Below, piece by piece: positions 22,965 to 33,709 of a DNA stretch of 64,000 bases. Each line of letters opens with the position of its first letter. Positions within the stretch are counted from its first letter, which is position 1. Made by a program: the position numbers and the translations under genes. Source of the DNA: Undaria pinnatifida (Eukaryota; Sar; Phaeophyceae; Laminariales; Alariaceae); assembly GCA_012845835.1 (NCBI GenBank), contig JABAKD010000007.1, forward strand, positions 5,905,358 to 5,969,357. The letters run 5' to 3'. The notes below the pieces were generated by a model. It saw only the letters and a program-made list of their open reading frames with translations, ran no database searches and was not told the origin of the DNA.

Positions 22965-23280
22965 CTTTTATTTTTTCCCCCACACTTCTACGTCCCAGCT
23001 TCTGGACAAGCCGTGGTCACAGGTGTCGTCCCTTCTTCTCCCCGGTTCTTGCCTTCAATGTTTATCGCGCATAGGGTTCAGCAATCCCACTGCTCGTCGT
23101 TTTTTCATTGAGTGTTGCTTACTGACGCTTGCGCGCTTTCCGCAAGTCTAGTTGTGTACAAGAAAAAGTCCCCACGAATTCATACGAGGGTGCACCTGGG
23201 GGAACTCGAACTCACGAAACTGAAAAAAAATTAGTATCAGGATCGAGGATAATAACCTGATACGCCACCGGGGCGACCGG
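22965..23280 (-). mobile_element. tRNA-derived SINE, copy 1
   Basis: On the minus strand the 5' end reads GTCGCCCCGGTGGCGTATCA. This has a box-A-like TGGCGTATCAGG (23256-23267) and, about 43 bp on, a box-B-like GAGTTCGAGTTCC (23201-23213), the internal polymerase III promoter pair of a tRNA. A body of ~200 bp follows, shared with 26560-26790 (GCGCGATAAA, GACACCTG, TTGTCCAGAAG, GTAGAAGTGTG), then an A-rich tail. Such a structure is diagnostic of a tRNA-SINE. It sits just right of an unannotated 270-bp stretch. Confidence 0.8.
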
Positions 23281-23284
23281 CTTT

Positions 23285-24058
23285 ATATTTTCCACAGGTA
23301 GTCACACGTCAGTTACGAACGAATGCACAGCAGTAGTTTACGATTAAAAAAATTGTTGTTTTCAGGAGCGTTTTACAAGAAAATATTAGATTTCTATCTT
23401 CGAGCTGGTGGTGGGGCGGAAAGAGATGTCGATCGTCCACGTGCCATAATCTTTTCAACTCCCGGATTTACCGCGAGACATCATCACCACCGCCGTAATC
23501 TTGCGGTTAACCCCTGGTAATAATATATTGGAGGTCGAGCTGGCAGGGTGCTTGATTTCATTGAACAGGTACAGTAGGTAGATACATGATGAATGCTGGC
23601 TTCCACAGTTGAAAGAGCACATGTCCTAATCAAAGTGTCCTGTAATACCAACGCGTATTGAGAGCTTGCTACATGGACTAAGCTAGAGAGAACTGGTTGG
23701 ACAAAATGATGCTTGACGCCTTATTGGGGGAGGTTGACGCCGGAGTGAGGGGTTATATCTTAGCTCATACCAGGGTATATATATAGTCATAAAATTTTTG
23801 TTGAAGGCGATGCTATTTCTTTTTTTTTTCTTGAGGATGGGATTTTTTAGTTGCATTAATCTAGGATTGAATGAGCATTGTCATGACAGATGTCATGTGC
23901 AGGAGGGATGTAGCATTCCGCATGGACTCGTATCAATATCCGAGAATCGAACTTGGGTCTGCGTTGATAGTAATAATAGATATATACTATTTTTCATTTT
24001 GCCTGAGGCATGTTGAGAACGAGAGTATCTACCACCAGAATTTGCTAGATTGACAATT
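23285..24058. other. no gene recognised; weak tRNA-like motif
   Basis: Nothing supportable except a minus-strand AAGTTCGATTCTCGG (about 23938-23952) that resembles a box B, with TGGTAGATACTC about 90 bp upstream as a poor box A. The spacing is too long for a tRNA gene, so this is at most a degraded SINE head. Confidence 0.4.
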
Positions 24059-24059
24059 T

Positions 24060-25216
24060 GCAAGTATATAGGATTATCTTTCTGACCATCCATGACGTAG
24101 TTTTCAATTATTTTCCCCCCGACCCCCCCTCCCTCAACGCCCCCTATTTTCCAACCACCCGAACGATCGCCTAGGCCTAGCACCACGCGTACAACAAGCC
24201 CCTAAATATCTTGGATCTCACAGCCGACGTGTATTTATATATTTATTTGTGACCTAAACCTGCTGAAACATCCCCCCCCCCCCCCCGCCCCCTCCCTCTG
24301 GCTCTCTCTTATTCAAACGCCCCACCAAATATCGAAATCCGCCAGATTAATAAACACTTCACACACAGGATACCACCTCATTATCTTTCGAGAGCCATCC
24401 ATGCCGCTGTCCCCCCCCCCCCCCCCCCCGCCCCGAACACCCCCTTCTTCCCCATCACCCACACCATCGCCTAGACCTAGCACCACACGTATAACAAACC
24501 CCTCACCTAAAACCCTTCCTCCCCCCCCCCCCCCCCCCCCCCGCCCCCTCCCCCGCCTCCTCCGCCCCCACCCCCCACCTTCCCCCCCCCCCAACCCATC
24601 CCAACCCCACCCCCGCGAACACTCCACCCTCTCTCTACTCACTGATTGTACGACTTACCCCAGGATATACATGATAAACTGATGCATCATTTCCAAAACC
24701 GTCACATTTATCCCCTCAAAATATAGTATAGTTTCCACGCACATATTGAGCTGCCTCACACGCCCCACCCCCGCCCCAACCCCCCCCCCCCAATAATAAG
24801 CTGGTGCCAAAACCGTCAGATTTATCCCCTTGAAAGGATTATGACTTACATGCACAAATCCCCCCGCCCTCCCCCCCCCCCCCTCGCTTTTGATTAAAAC
24901 CAGGCCCCCACGTCCTTCAAAACTCCGCCCCTCCGCCTCACCGGTTATTCGACTTACAAGATTCACTCGGTAAAAATATACATTTCCCTCCACAGCTGTC
25001 AGATTTTGTCCCCCTCAGAAACGGGTTATATAGTTTCGGCGCACAGACTGACTAAAATTACCCTGTTGACCCTGATAGCTACACTGTAGTTGTAAGGGGA
25101 GTCGCCGACCTATGTCCTTAATGAGGAAACACAACTCGTAATGCGCGCGATCGGAGTATCACACACAGCTTGCAAAGATGAGCTCCGACGAAATCTTCGA
25201 TCTCACAGCTGGAGCG
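24060..25216 (-). mobile_element. FB element, C-rich arm with one terminus
   Basis: Begins inside a module (CCATCCATGACGTAGTTTTC) and passes an internal half-head (GATCTCACAGCCGACGTGTA, 24215). It continues through the module at 24313-24410, C-runs 24409-24600 and the arm landmarks, and ends with the inverted head 25060-25215. The opposite arm is missing. Pro-rich frames across the C-runs are artefacts. Confidence 0.78.
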
Positions 25217-25249
25217 TGTTTTCATTTTTTATTATTTAGGTTTGGGGGA

Positions 25250-25775
25250 ACACTATTAATAGTCTCTTGGTTATTTTTTAGTATCGTATAAGGAAATTTG
25301 ATACCAGGTATTTTCATATGGATTTCGGTATTAAATTTTGCTTAATCAAAGTCTTGAGAGTATAATAATTTGAGCAGCAAATAGTAATTAAGGTAAAATA
25401 TACCTAGTAGGTGGTTTCGTGGTGATCTTAGGCTTGATATATTGAACCACAATCGAGAGTTTTGTTTTTTCTTCTTACACGGACAAACTCTACTGCACTC
25501 TTTCAATCGCCCACAATCCTTTCTGCGGTTTCCGTTACGATTACTGCAGCTCAATTCCGCCAGCTACGGCGTTGGATATCAATATTCGGGTTTTTGTAGC
25601 AGATAGTGTTGTTTAAGTTTCAAACTGACGTTGGATATTTTAGTAATGTATTTTGTTCGAATAAAGCAAGGTTCCGTACATGGTGCGCTTTGGTTTAACG
25701 TTATTCATGACGAGCACACAGGCAGGGGGAATGTTGGTTTATGCCTGCGCACAAGTCTGATGTATGATGATAAGT
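25250..25775 (+). repeat. LTR-like repeat X, complete copy
   Basis: An uninterrupted ~520-bp copy of the repeat that flanks the copia relic at 1885-2035 and 5597-5970. It shows the pre-insertion arrangement of that locus. No internal retrotransposon sequence adjoins it, so it behaves as a solo LTR or small interspersed repeat. It ends GCACAAGTCTGATGTATGAT. Its left end follows an FB terminus by about 35 bp. Confidence 0.65.
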
Positions 25776-25894
25776 ATGAAAAGAAAAAGCTGCGAGAAGA
25801 ACATTACAAATGAATCGATAGCTAGCTGTTCAATCAAGAGCAACCCTATGTACCTATGGATATATCTGTTATTTTACAGCCGACTTTCTAAGTT

Positions 25895-26215
25895 AAGTTG
25901 AAATGGCCCTCCATTGATGACGTGTCTTAAAATAGAGGTGCACCACGACTTTTCCAGATGATGCCCTTCATTGTAGGATGTCACGCATGTCTTCACCCGA
26001 AAATTGGTTTGGAATAAAACAAAACTGCTAGACCGGAGATTCAACACCAATATTCTAGGTATGCAAAGGGAATAGTCCAAAAAGAGGGGCATATTTCCGA
26101 CAATTTGGAGTGAATAAGGAGCCCCGTCAAATTCGGAAGCCATCAAAGACAAATAGCGCTGCCTGAATTGTAGCACGCGTCCAATTATATTGCACAACAC
26201 AACGGTTTTGGCATC
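25895..26215 (-). repeat. R5 repeat, uninterrupted copy
   Basis: The complement matches 44795-44998 and 45789-45900: TTGGACGCGT, GACGGGGCTCCTTA, TTGTCGGAAATATGCC, GAATCTCCGGTCTA and GGCCATTTCAACTTAA in order. It lacks the 790-bp insertion present in the other copy. The longest frame (108 residues, minus) has no recognisable motif. Confidence 0.6.
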
Positions 26216-26299
26216 TTGATTGGTATTATATATATATTTTAAATCAAAAGTTTTATTCCATAGTCTATGTATGCAGGTTTGATCTAGCTAGGCTAGGAT

Positions 26300-26480
26300 A
26301 TTATAAAAATTCAAATACATTTCAGCTGTGAGATCGAAGATTCTGTCATAACTCATCTTTGCAAGCTGTGTGTGATACTCCGATCGCGCGTGTTACGGGT
26401 TGTGTGTCCTCATTAAATATATAGGTCGGCGTCTCCCCTTGCAACTACAGTGTAGCTATCAGGGTTAACAGGGTGATGTT
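26300..26480 (+). repeat. FB head fragment interrupted by a SINE
   Basis: Standard FB head (TTCAGCTGTGAGATCGAAGA) through GTGTAGCTATCAGGGTTAAC and GGGTGATGTT, at which point the SINE at 26486 begins. The rest of the FB arm is not found beyond the SINE, so the fragment was truncated by or before that insertion. Confidence 0.75.
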
Positions 26481-26485
26481 GTATT

Positions 26486-26945
26486 GTCGTCTCGGTGGCG
26501 TACCATGTCATCCTCGAGCCGGGTATAGGTGAGTTTCGTGACTTCGAGCCCCGCTGAGTGAATATTCGTAAAAATACGTTTGGACCTTGTCTTGTGCACA
26601 AATTGACTTGCGGAAAGCGCGAGAGCGTGAGTCAGCAACACTTGATGAAAAGTCGACGAGCAGTGGGATTGCTGAACCCTATGCGCGATAAAAATTGAAC
26701 AAAAGAACGGGGGGGAGGAAGGGACAACACCTGGAACCAAGGCTTGTCCAGAAGAAGCTGGAAAGTAGAAGTGTGAGGAATAATAACAAAAAAATAATCT
26801 AGCATCCTACGCTTTTCAGGCGAGAACAGGGGGGAAGAAGGGACGACACCTGTGACCACGGCTTGTCCAGAATCTGGAAAGTAGAAGTGTGAGTAATACA
26901 AAAATAAAAAAAATGTAGCATCCTACGCTTTTTGCTACAACCGGA
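26486..26945 (+). mobile_element. tRNA-derived SINE, copy 2 with duplicated tail
   Basis: GTCGTCTCGGTGGCGTACCA carries a box-A-like TGGCGTACCATG (26496-26507) and TTCGTGACTTCGAGCCCC the box B (about 26541-26551), matching copy 1 on the opposite strand. The body runs to GTAGAAGTGTGAGG near 26780. Its 3' part (GGAAGGGACAACACCTG...GTAGAAGTGTGA) is then repeated once at 26815-26900, each unit followed by an A-rich stretch and TAGCATCCTACGCTTTT. The tail duplication is unusual. Confidence 0.75.
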
Positions 26946-27099
26946 ACCGAGCTATTATACTCGTACGAATATTTCTGTCCCTGGCCGACGAAAAGCTGTG
27001 TGGCGATATCATTGGTTCAGCGTAGTAAGAGGAAACCATCCTAAATACGGATGCATACCAAAAAAAAAATTAAATGACGCGAAAGCATATATTTTCCTC

Positions 27100-27190
27100 T
27101 TTTTTTATTTTTTATCCTCCGGCGGATGGGGAAAAATAAAGCTTTAGCTCAGCACACTTAGTTCCACGTATTTTCATACGCGTCGTGTGT
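27100..27190 (+). repeat. 90-bp dispersed repeat, copy 1
   Basis: T-rich run followed by CCTCCGGCGGATGGGGAAAA, then CACGTATTTTCATACGCGTC and GTGTGTC. The same order occurs at 58115-58207. No terminal repeats are visible. Confidence 0.65.
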
Positions 27191-27479
27191 CGATTTAACT
27201 CTGTTGCTTTCGCAGCCCAACCCTAGCTGGCGCACCCTTCGGGTCCCATTGTAGGTATAGCGCAAGCTGTCCCTATCAGTGGTCTTCGTTACAACCCCGG
27301 CAGCGCAAGCTGCCGTTGTATACGGATGCGTGTGTACGTCGACCCGGCCTGTCCCTTACTGCCGCAAAGAACACGGACGGGTGGTATCCCTCGCGGGAGT
27401 CTCCTGCAGTCACAACAACAAAAATATATTTGGAAGAGGGAGCTAAGTATACCACGTTTTTAGCATAATTGGGATTTCA
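27191..27479. other. no gene recognised
   Basis: GC-richer stretch with the inverted motif GCGCAAGCTG repeated at 27260 and 27303, and a CCGGC-rich segment. There is no frame or splice structure I can support. Confidence 0.4.
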
Positions 27480-28170
27480 GTAGGGTTCACCAAATTCAAA
27501 GGGGGTGGTGCGCATGTTTTTGTTCGGCATGATGACACCGCAACATGTATTGTACGGACATGATGACACCGAAAGATGTATCGTACAGAACGTGCCGGGT
27601 CAGAGTTGGGTGCTTGGTTTTGTGTCAAAAGACGTATTTGCCACCTACTTTGCATACTCCGAACGTGTCCTAGACGACGGACGGCCCAAGTGATATACTA
27701 CACACACACAGTAGTCGTATACGGAGGCATGCCAATAGGTCACGAATGGCATGCCATTTACCTTGTGTCTGCAGTCAAAAAGATAAGCTTCGTCGCATTG
27801 AGTTCGTCTGAATATGCTGAGTAGGGTTTTGCTTCGTGTTTCAACACAAACCAAACGAGGGTATGTTTTTATAACCATGTTAATACCTGCCCAGTAAAGC
27901 TTTACTCCAATTATATCGTGCCCGTCGTACGGTGGTCGATCGATGTCCTGTCCAGAAAGCATTGACTTTTCCATTTTTCTCAAAGGTCGTGCCTCTACAT
28001 TTTCGAGGAAAGATTACTGCCCCCCCCATTGGCCAGGACACAATTACCCCCCTGGAACACAGCTAATTAACATAATAACGTGTGTGACGTGCTTCTTCAG
28101 GATGGGAACGCTCTCTCTGTTGTCCGTCCTCCGTTTACACTTCCTTACACACACGCAACGAGGGTACGAG
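27480..28170 (+). repeat. R3 repeat, uninterrupted copy
   Basis: Matches, in reverse complement, 43298-43640 and 42668-42975. Shared blocks include GAACGTGCC then GGGTCAGAGTTG, CGACGGCCCAAGTGAT, GAATGGCATG, TTCGTCG then ATTGAGTTCGTCTGA, and in the second half CCATGTTAATACCTG, TATATCGTGCC and ACGCTCTCTCTGTTG. One plus-strand frame ends KKISFVALSSSEYAE, reminiscent of the copia RNase H block (VALSS-EAEY), but nothing else supports that. A 31-bp tandem duplication lies at 27527-27588. Confidence 0.65.
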
Positions 28171-28204
28171 TATATACGAGGACATTCAACAAGGATATAT
28201 TTTT

Positions 28205-30575
28205 AAATTAAAATACACTCCAGCTGTGAGATCGAAAATTTTGTTGAAACTCATCTTTACAAGCTGTGCGTGCTACACCGATCGCGCGTATTACGGGTTA
28301 TGTGTCCTCAATAAAGATATAGGTCGGCAAATCCCCTTGCAACTACAGTGTAGATATCAAGGTCAACATGGTGATGTTAGGCAGTCTCTGTGCGAGAACT
28401 ATAAAACCCGTTTCTGAGGGGGACAAAATCTGACAGCTAGCTGTGGAAGGAAAAGCATCAGTTTATCAAGTGAATCCTGTAAGTCGAATATCCGATGTGG
28501 GGAGGGCGGAATTTTGAAGGACGTGGGGGCTTGATTATGATCAATCGGGGGGGCGGGAGGCGGGGAGGGGGGGGAGGGGACGGGTGGGGCAGGTCAATTT
28601 GTGCGTGGAAACTATAAATCCATCTTGTGGTAGAGGGGGGGGAGATGTGGCGGGGGAAGGGGGGAGGGGGGGGGGGGAGGGCTTGAGGTCGCATAGATAT
28701 AGAGGTTTGCTATACGCGTGGTGCTAGGTCTAGGCGATGGTGCGGGTGGTGGGGAAGGAGGAGGGGTTGGGGTTGGGGGTGGGTGGGAATTGCAGCAGCG
28801 GCATGGACGGCTCCGAAACGATAACGAGGCGATATCCAGGGCGTGTAAGTGTTTATTGCTCTGGCGGATTTCGATAGTACGTGGGGCGTTTAAGCAAGAG
28901 ATATCGAGGGGAAAAAAAAAAAAAGGCGGTGGGGGAGGGGGAGGGGGAGGGTTTTCAAGAGGTTTAGGTGACATATAGTATTTAAATCAAGGATTTGGTC
29001 GACGCTGATCTTCGCAACAGTGTGTGTGTGATCCTCCGATCGCGCGTATTAATCATATATTATATGTAGGTGCTTGCTACGATACGTGCGGTGCTAGGTC
29101 TAGGCGATCGAGCGGAGTGTGGGGAAGAGGGGGGCGTTGAAGGGGGGGAAAGGGGATGAATAAAAGCTAAGTCATGGAACGCTAGAAAGATAATGACGTG
29201 ATATCAATTGCATATGAGTGTTTATTACTCTGGGCGATTGCGATTGTGAGTGGGGCGTTTGAACGAACTGGGCGGGGAAAAAAAGGGGGGGGCGGGTGAG
29301 ATGAATTGGGGCTACGGCATGGATGGCTAGATGAATAATGAGATGATATCAGCTGGCTGGTAGTGTTTACTACTCTGGCAGATTTCGATTTCAGCTTGTG
29401 CGTTTAAACGAGAGGGATCGGGGGGAGGGGGGACGGGGGGGCGAACATTTCAATATGTGCGCGGAAACTATAAACCATTGAAGGGAACGAATCTGAAGGT
29501 TGCAGCAAGAAGACACCCCCTTATATCACCCGCCTGGTAAGGCTTTTTTTCTAGAAGGTTTGATGTTACACGTAGTATGCGACGGAGGTTTGAGGTGTAA
29601 TTAACAACGTGTTCAAAGCTTTATAATTTGTTATTGTACATGGATCGAAAGATATAATGTTTCAATTGATAGGTACAAGCATGTAGATATCATTATTCTC
29701 TGACATCGCAAATTATATGAAAGAGATGCATGTTGCCAAATACAACATGCGAGGTGATGTGGTCATGCAATGTCACCGCCATTGAGAACGACATGGAGAC
29801 ATGCGAAACGTATTGTTTTGAAAGGAACGCTTAGTGTACACCCGTTCAATTACGTTACTTCGTTAACCATACCTGGCTAGGCATAGATTGGGAGGCGATC
29901 ATTCAGACGCTATGTACGGAATACCGAACGAAATAAGTTGATAGCGTGGTTTACTGCAATTTTTATCATATCTGTCTGTACTTCTTTTCGCATTATTTTT
30001 GTTGTCTCACATATACGATTTTTCGCCTATGATTTTCGCCGTGCCGATGTGGGGCTCTGAGGTCGCCAAATCCAAGACAGAGATCCATCTTATCAATAAA
30101 CCAAGCGAGGTGACGTGGGCATGCGATGTCACCACTATTGTGACTTTACTTTGTTAGGCATATATATGCTACTTCGTTTGGTAGAGGTTGTCAGGCGATC
30201 ATGCAAACGGCCGGAGGCACGAAATACCCTGCGTAATACGTGGGTAGTATGGTCTACCGCAGTGTTAACTTAACTGTCTGTACTTCTCTTCACATTGATA
30301 CTATCTAGTGTACGATTATACGCCCTGTTTTCTCCCCACTGTCATCGAAGATGTTGTGGTCCTGTAGATGTCACGTCCATGTCCGGTTCTCTTGTTAGTG
30401 GGGCTCATGAAAACATGCTCTAGCGTGTAGTAGATGATCGCTGAGTGGTGTTCTTTTCCTTTACATCAAGCCAGGTAGTATATGTAAACGCAACCGCTTG
30501 CTTGAAAACGACAAATAAAATTCCGCACACACCTGATACAGAGAAGACGTGGGCTGAAGATTGTTCAGTATACCG
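28205..30575 (+). mobile_element. FB element, long copy with R2 core, one terminus
   Basis: Head at 28215. The G-rich arm follows, with three modules (about 28795-28895, 29165-29265, 29320-29410) separated by G-runs and an internal half-head (28988-29050). Next come an AT segment (29570-29710) and R2 (29745-30575). R2 itself is two diverged ~350-bp units: GCGAGGTGATGTGGTCATGC at 29751 against CGAGGTGACGTGGGCATGCG at 30106. Similarity to the other R2 copies ends at GATTGTTCAG. No inverted head is present at the right end. Confidence 0.8.
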
Positions 30576-30600
30576 ATGGTATATATACGATATACTCCAG

Positions 30601-30612
30601 AGTATATAAAAG
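30601..30612 (+). promoter_or_regulatory. possible TATA box
   Basis: TATATAAAAG, a strong TATA match, lies 26 bp beyond the R2 end. The downstream sequence to 30815 has no clear first exon, so promoter activity is only possible. Confidence 0.25.
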
Positions 30613-30814
30613 CCATGCACCCTTGAACCTAAACGAGGTTTGCTCCGTGTACACACCCGGATCCCACCCCCTTTCTTTTTTGGGCTAGGACAGGTCTTAT
30701 CGGTATGTGCCACGAGTAGAGTAGACAAAAATATGGCGCGCATGATCGTTAGAAGTGCATCTATCTATGTTTTGTTCTTCTTGAGACGGGTGTTTATTTT
30801 AATTGTCGGCGTGT

Positions 30815-31370
30815 GGCCAACGCACATACATGCAATATATTTGTCTGGACATATATTTTACTCGCGCGAGTAGCGGGTGCCTCATGCGTTCTTAGCAATG
30901 GTTTAAATTCATGGAACCAAGGGGTTGTGCGTCCACAACGCTTCGAAGCGGTGGAGGTGTTGAGCGATGCACCTGCCCTTTGGACAAATATTTGTGTTTG
31001 TGACCTGCGTGCGGTAGTAAAGCCGGAGCTACCTCCACCCATCGTAACCTTGGTCCCACCCTAAAAAAGTCTGTTTATGAAACAGACAATGTTTACTACT
31101 GCTATAACAGCAGCTGGTCATTCTATGCCTCGCATCCTCCAACGAACGGTGGCAACGCGTAGGCCTCGATTTCGTTGATGATACCAATACGAAGAGGGAG
31201 TGGTTACGGGAAACTCACGCTCAGTATGTACACCAGTTTTTTTTTATCGTTTTGCTAGATTTCTTTCATCACGTTAGGTCACCAACATCATCGGTCGACA
31301 CTCGTAAACGCTTCATACTGTAATGCATGAATGCAGCAACTATGTATGGTCAAAATCAGTCATCAAGAAA
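30815..31370 (+). repeat. R4 repeat, copy 1
   Basis: Complement of 41690-42140. Shared blocks are CGGGTGCCTCA-like, TTTGGACAAATA, GTGACCTGCGTGCGG, AGCTACCTCCACCCATCGTA, CTGCTATAACAGCAGC, CTCCAACGAACGGT and GCATGAATGCAGCAACTATG. A plus-strand frame reads WTNICVCDLRAVVKPELPPP before frame breaks. The family is not recognised. Divergence is considerable, so both copies are old. Confidence 0.6.
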
Positions 31371-32263
31371 ACCCGCAAATAGGGCAAACCGACGGGGTCG
31401 ATCATGTGAATTGGCCCACTAGCTTACATGGTATGTGGGGCTTGCAAAATCACCCCCAGTCTCAATATGCCAAACGACGGTTCCCGGACGGGCTGGTCGT
31501 AAATAGCAAAAACTGTTGAAAGGCGATGAAGCAACAAAGAAACCTTACGCTAATCGCACGATTTGGGCATCCTTGACGGGGACTGGATGCTTTCCTCAAA
31601 TCAGCGCCTTCATTCCGTTCAGAATAATATGTGGGAACCAACCACTCCGAGCTGGGGTGCCAGCCAAAAAAAGGACTGTCAGTGTATCTGGAAGCTCTAG
31701 CACCACCGCTTTTACGAGTTAGCACTTGGAAATTAGAAGCGCCTGCCCCTGACAACACATTGCATATGCACCAAAAAGGCCATTCATATGAACAATTCTA
31801 AGGCATTCTTTATCCGACTCGATCTCGCCGAGACATCCGAGAAAACAAGAAAAAAGCACAAAACGTTCCACACAAAAATCGTCTATCTATAGTCGTTCCC
31901 GATTAAAGTGTTTTCGGAAGAAACATTGCTAAAGCCTCTAGAGGAACATCGATGTAAACGTTTCTTTGATCAATTCGCCACCCATCAAGATATATTGCGG
32001 AAGCAATGAGATGGAGGTACACATATAGAATATACAGCAAACGAAGGGATGGATGGGATTTGAGATCGAAATTACGCCCTGGAATGAACACGAGGAGGAG
32101 GAGAAAGTGTAAGTTAGCACACTTTTTTTGGTCGCATGCATGTATAGGAGGTGCTTACTACTGTTTTACGCGTGACGCTTGGCCTAAACGGCATGGTGGG
32201 GGCTGGAGAGAAGGAAAGGGTTGGGGGGGGAAGGTTCATATTAGCTTGAAAAGCGTACTAGTA
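31371..32263. other. no gene seen; one degraded FB module
   Basis: No supportable gene. At 32131-32235 GGTCGCATGCATGTATAGGA, ACGCGTGACGCTTGGCCTAA and GGCATGGTGGGGG follow the order of the FB segment GGTCGCATAGATGTAGGGG ... GGTGCTAGGTCTAGGCGATG, marking an old FB fragment immediately before the inverted duplication. Confidence 0.5.
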
Positions 32264-33022
32264 TACAAGGTTCCCCTTCGGGAGGTGGACACGTGCCTCC
32301 CGGGGGCGACGCAAGTCGAATGACTACAACTGATGATGAAGTATTTATGCAGAAGGTGTATATCGGAGGGATGCGTAGTGGAAAGAATGTGGATAATATA
32401 AGATATCACAGACATTTGGAGGAGGAGGGTTGGGATATTGCTGAGGCTCGGTGTGATAAGTTATTCGAAAGTCCACTCCGTATAACTGCGTGGCAGCAAT
32501 TAATTCTACGTTTGTACTGCTGTCGCTGCTGTTAGAGGAATCATTGGTGTCAATTTGTTGTTTGTTTTCTGTGTCCAGTATTTTTCCCCGCACGCTTAAA
32601 CAGTTAAACAGTTTATACCGATGTTTGTTGCCGATATGGTCTGTTGTGTGCACATCGTTACTTTTGCTTGAGTTGTGTTGCTACTTTATATCTCTTTATA
32701 CAGGTTTCGCTACTGCTGTATGGTAACCACCGTGTCAATTGTGAGGGAGAACTCACAGTAATGACATAGTTCACGTCGTTGCAGCGGGTACATATACACC
32801 GCGCCCGCGTCTAGCAGTGCGGGAAAATTCTCTCGCAAATACATTTCGATGCCACCCCGATGTACGTGCGAGGACTAAAGTTCCACCGTGTGTAGTAGTA
32901 GACGTATTTAAGCCTGACGATATGCCTATATTTTTGGCTCTAAACCAAATTAAGCCCTATCGTGTTTGAAATGTCTAAAAAATAGGTCTATTTTATCGAC
33001 CTAACGACCACGGCAGACCACG

Positions 33023-33709
33023 GTGAGATGTGGATTTTCCCAAAATATGCACTTGGGCACATTTTGGCCCAAGTGCATATTTGAAGCAATTTTCCGAGTA
33101 TTTTCCAGCAAACAACAGCATTTCAGACGACAAAAGCTCGAGGAAACATCAGACACTGCAGCAGCAGCACAGCACAACACCCACGCAGTAATTGCAACGC
33201 TCAACCTAGCAAGCCGCTTGGTGTATCCCCAACCCGGGTTAATCAACCTGCGTGTACAACACCATCAGAAACGTTGGCGGTGGTCAGAGGCGACCCACTC
33301 TCGTGGAGCGGCATGCCTCTACGTACTGTTACTTGAAAAGGAGTCCTTGTTCATTCACGAGGATCGAGCGCACACACAAAACACACCACAAAACAAAACA
33401 ACACAGCACAACACACAGACAACCAGCACCCCAACAGCCAACCCAACTACAGCACAACTAGCCGGTGGAAAACGCCCGCGAGACTCCTCCTACCCTGGCG
33501 TTCTCTGCGGTCAGAGAACTGGGACTGATATAGTTCGTCGCGCGCTCGAGGTCCTGCTCTCTCGTCCTGAGAGGCTGTCATTTTTCGATGACACATTTTT
33601 TTTGTTTGGTTTTTGTGCCCGACGTAGCGCATGGCCGGAGCTGCTGCTGCAGTTTACAACCCTGTTGCCTCTTTCCCGCGGATGCCTACATTTCGAGGGT
33701 GGAAATTGA
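33023..33709 (+). CDS. hypothetical 228-residue open frame in nested element
   Basis: The frame runs from ATG 33023 and is preserved unchanged in the mirror copy (36522-37208, minus). That reflects the recency of the duplication rather than selection. It is Gln/Thr/Asn-rich in the middle (HTQNTPQNKTTQHNTQTTS) and has no motif I recognise. It begins across a strong hairpin (33043-33082), which argues against a normal start. It may be a degenerate transposon protein or simply chance. Confidence 0.2.
   Translation: MRCGFSQNMHLGTFWPKCIFEAIFRVFSSKQQHFRRQKLEETSDTAAAAQHNTHAVIATLNLASRLVYPQPGLINLRVQHHQKRWRWSEATHSRGAACLYVLLLEKESLFIHEDRAHTQNTPQNKTTQHNTQTTSTPTANPTTAQLAGGKRPRDSSYPGVLCGQRTGTDIVRRALEVLLSRPERLSFFDDTFFLFGFCARRSAWPELLLQFTTLLPLSRGCLHFEGGN
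33043..33082. other. perfect 16-bp hairpin
   Basis: AAATATGCACTTGGGC, an 8-base loop, then GCCCAAGTGCATATTT. It is present again at the mirrored position near 37150-37190. As a perfect stem it could form a cruciform or be part of an internal transposon end. Confidence 0.85.

Noticed and set aside
23915-24060. tRNA gene on the minus strand
   Set aside because: The box-B-like motif is good, but the nearest box-A-like sequence is about 90 bp away with an unpaired AT-rich stretch between.
24401-24682. Pro-rich protein
   Set aside because: It is the translation of C-runs in the FB arm, and similar Pro strings occur in every C-rich arm in any frame.
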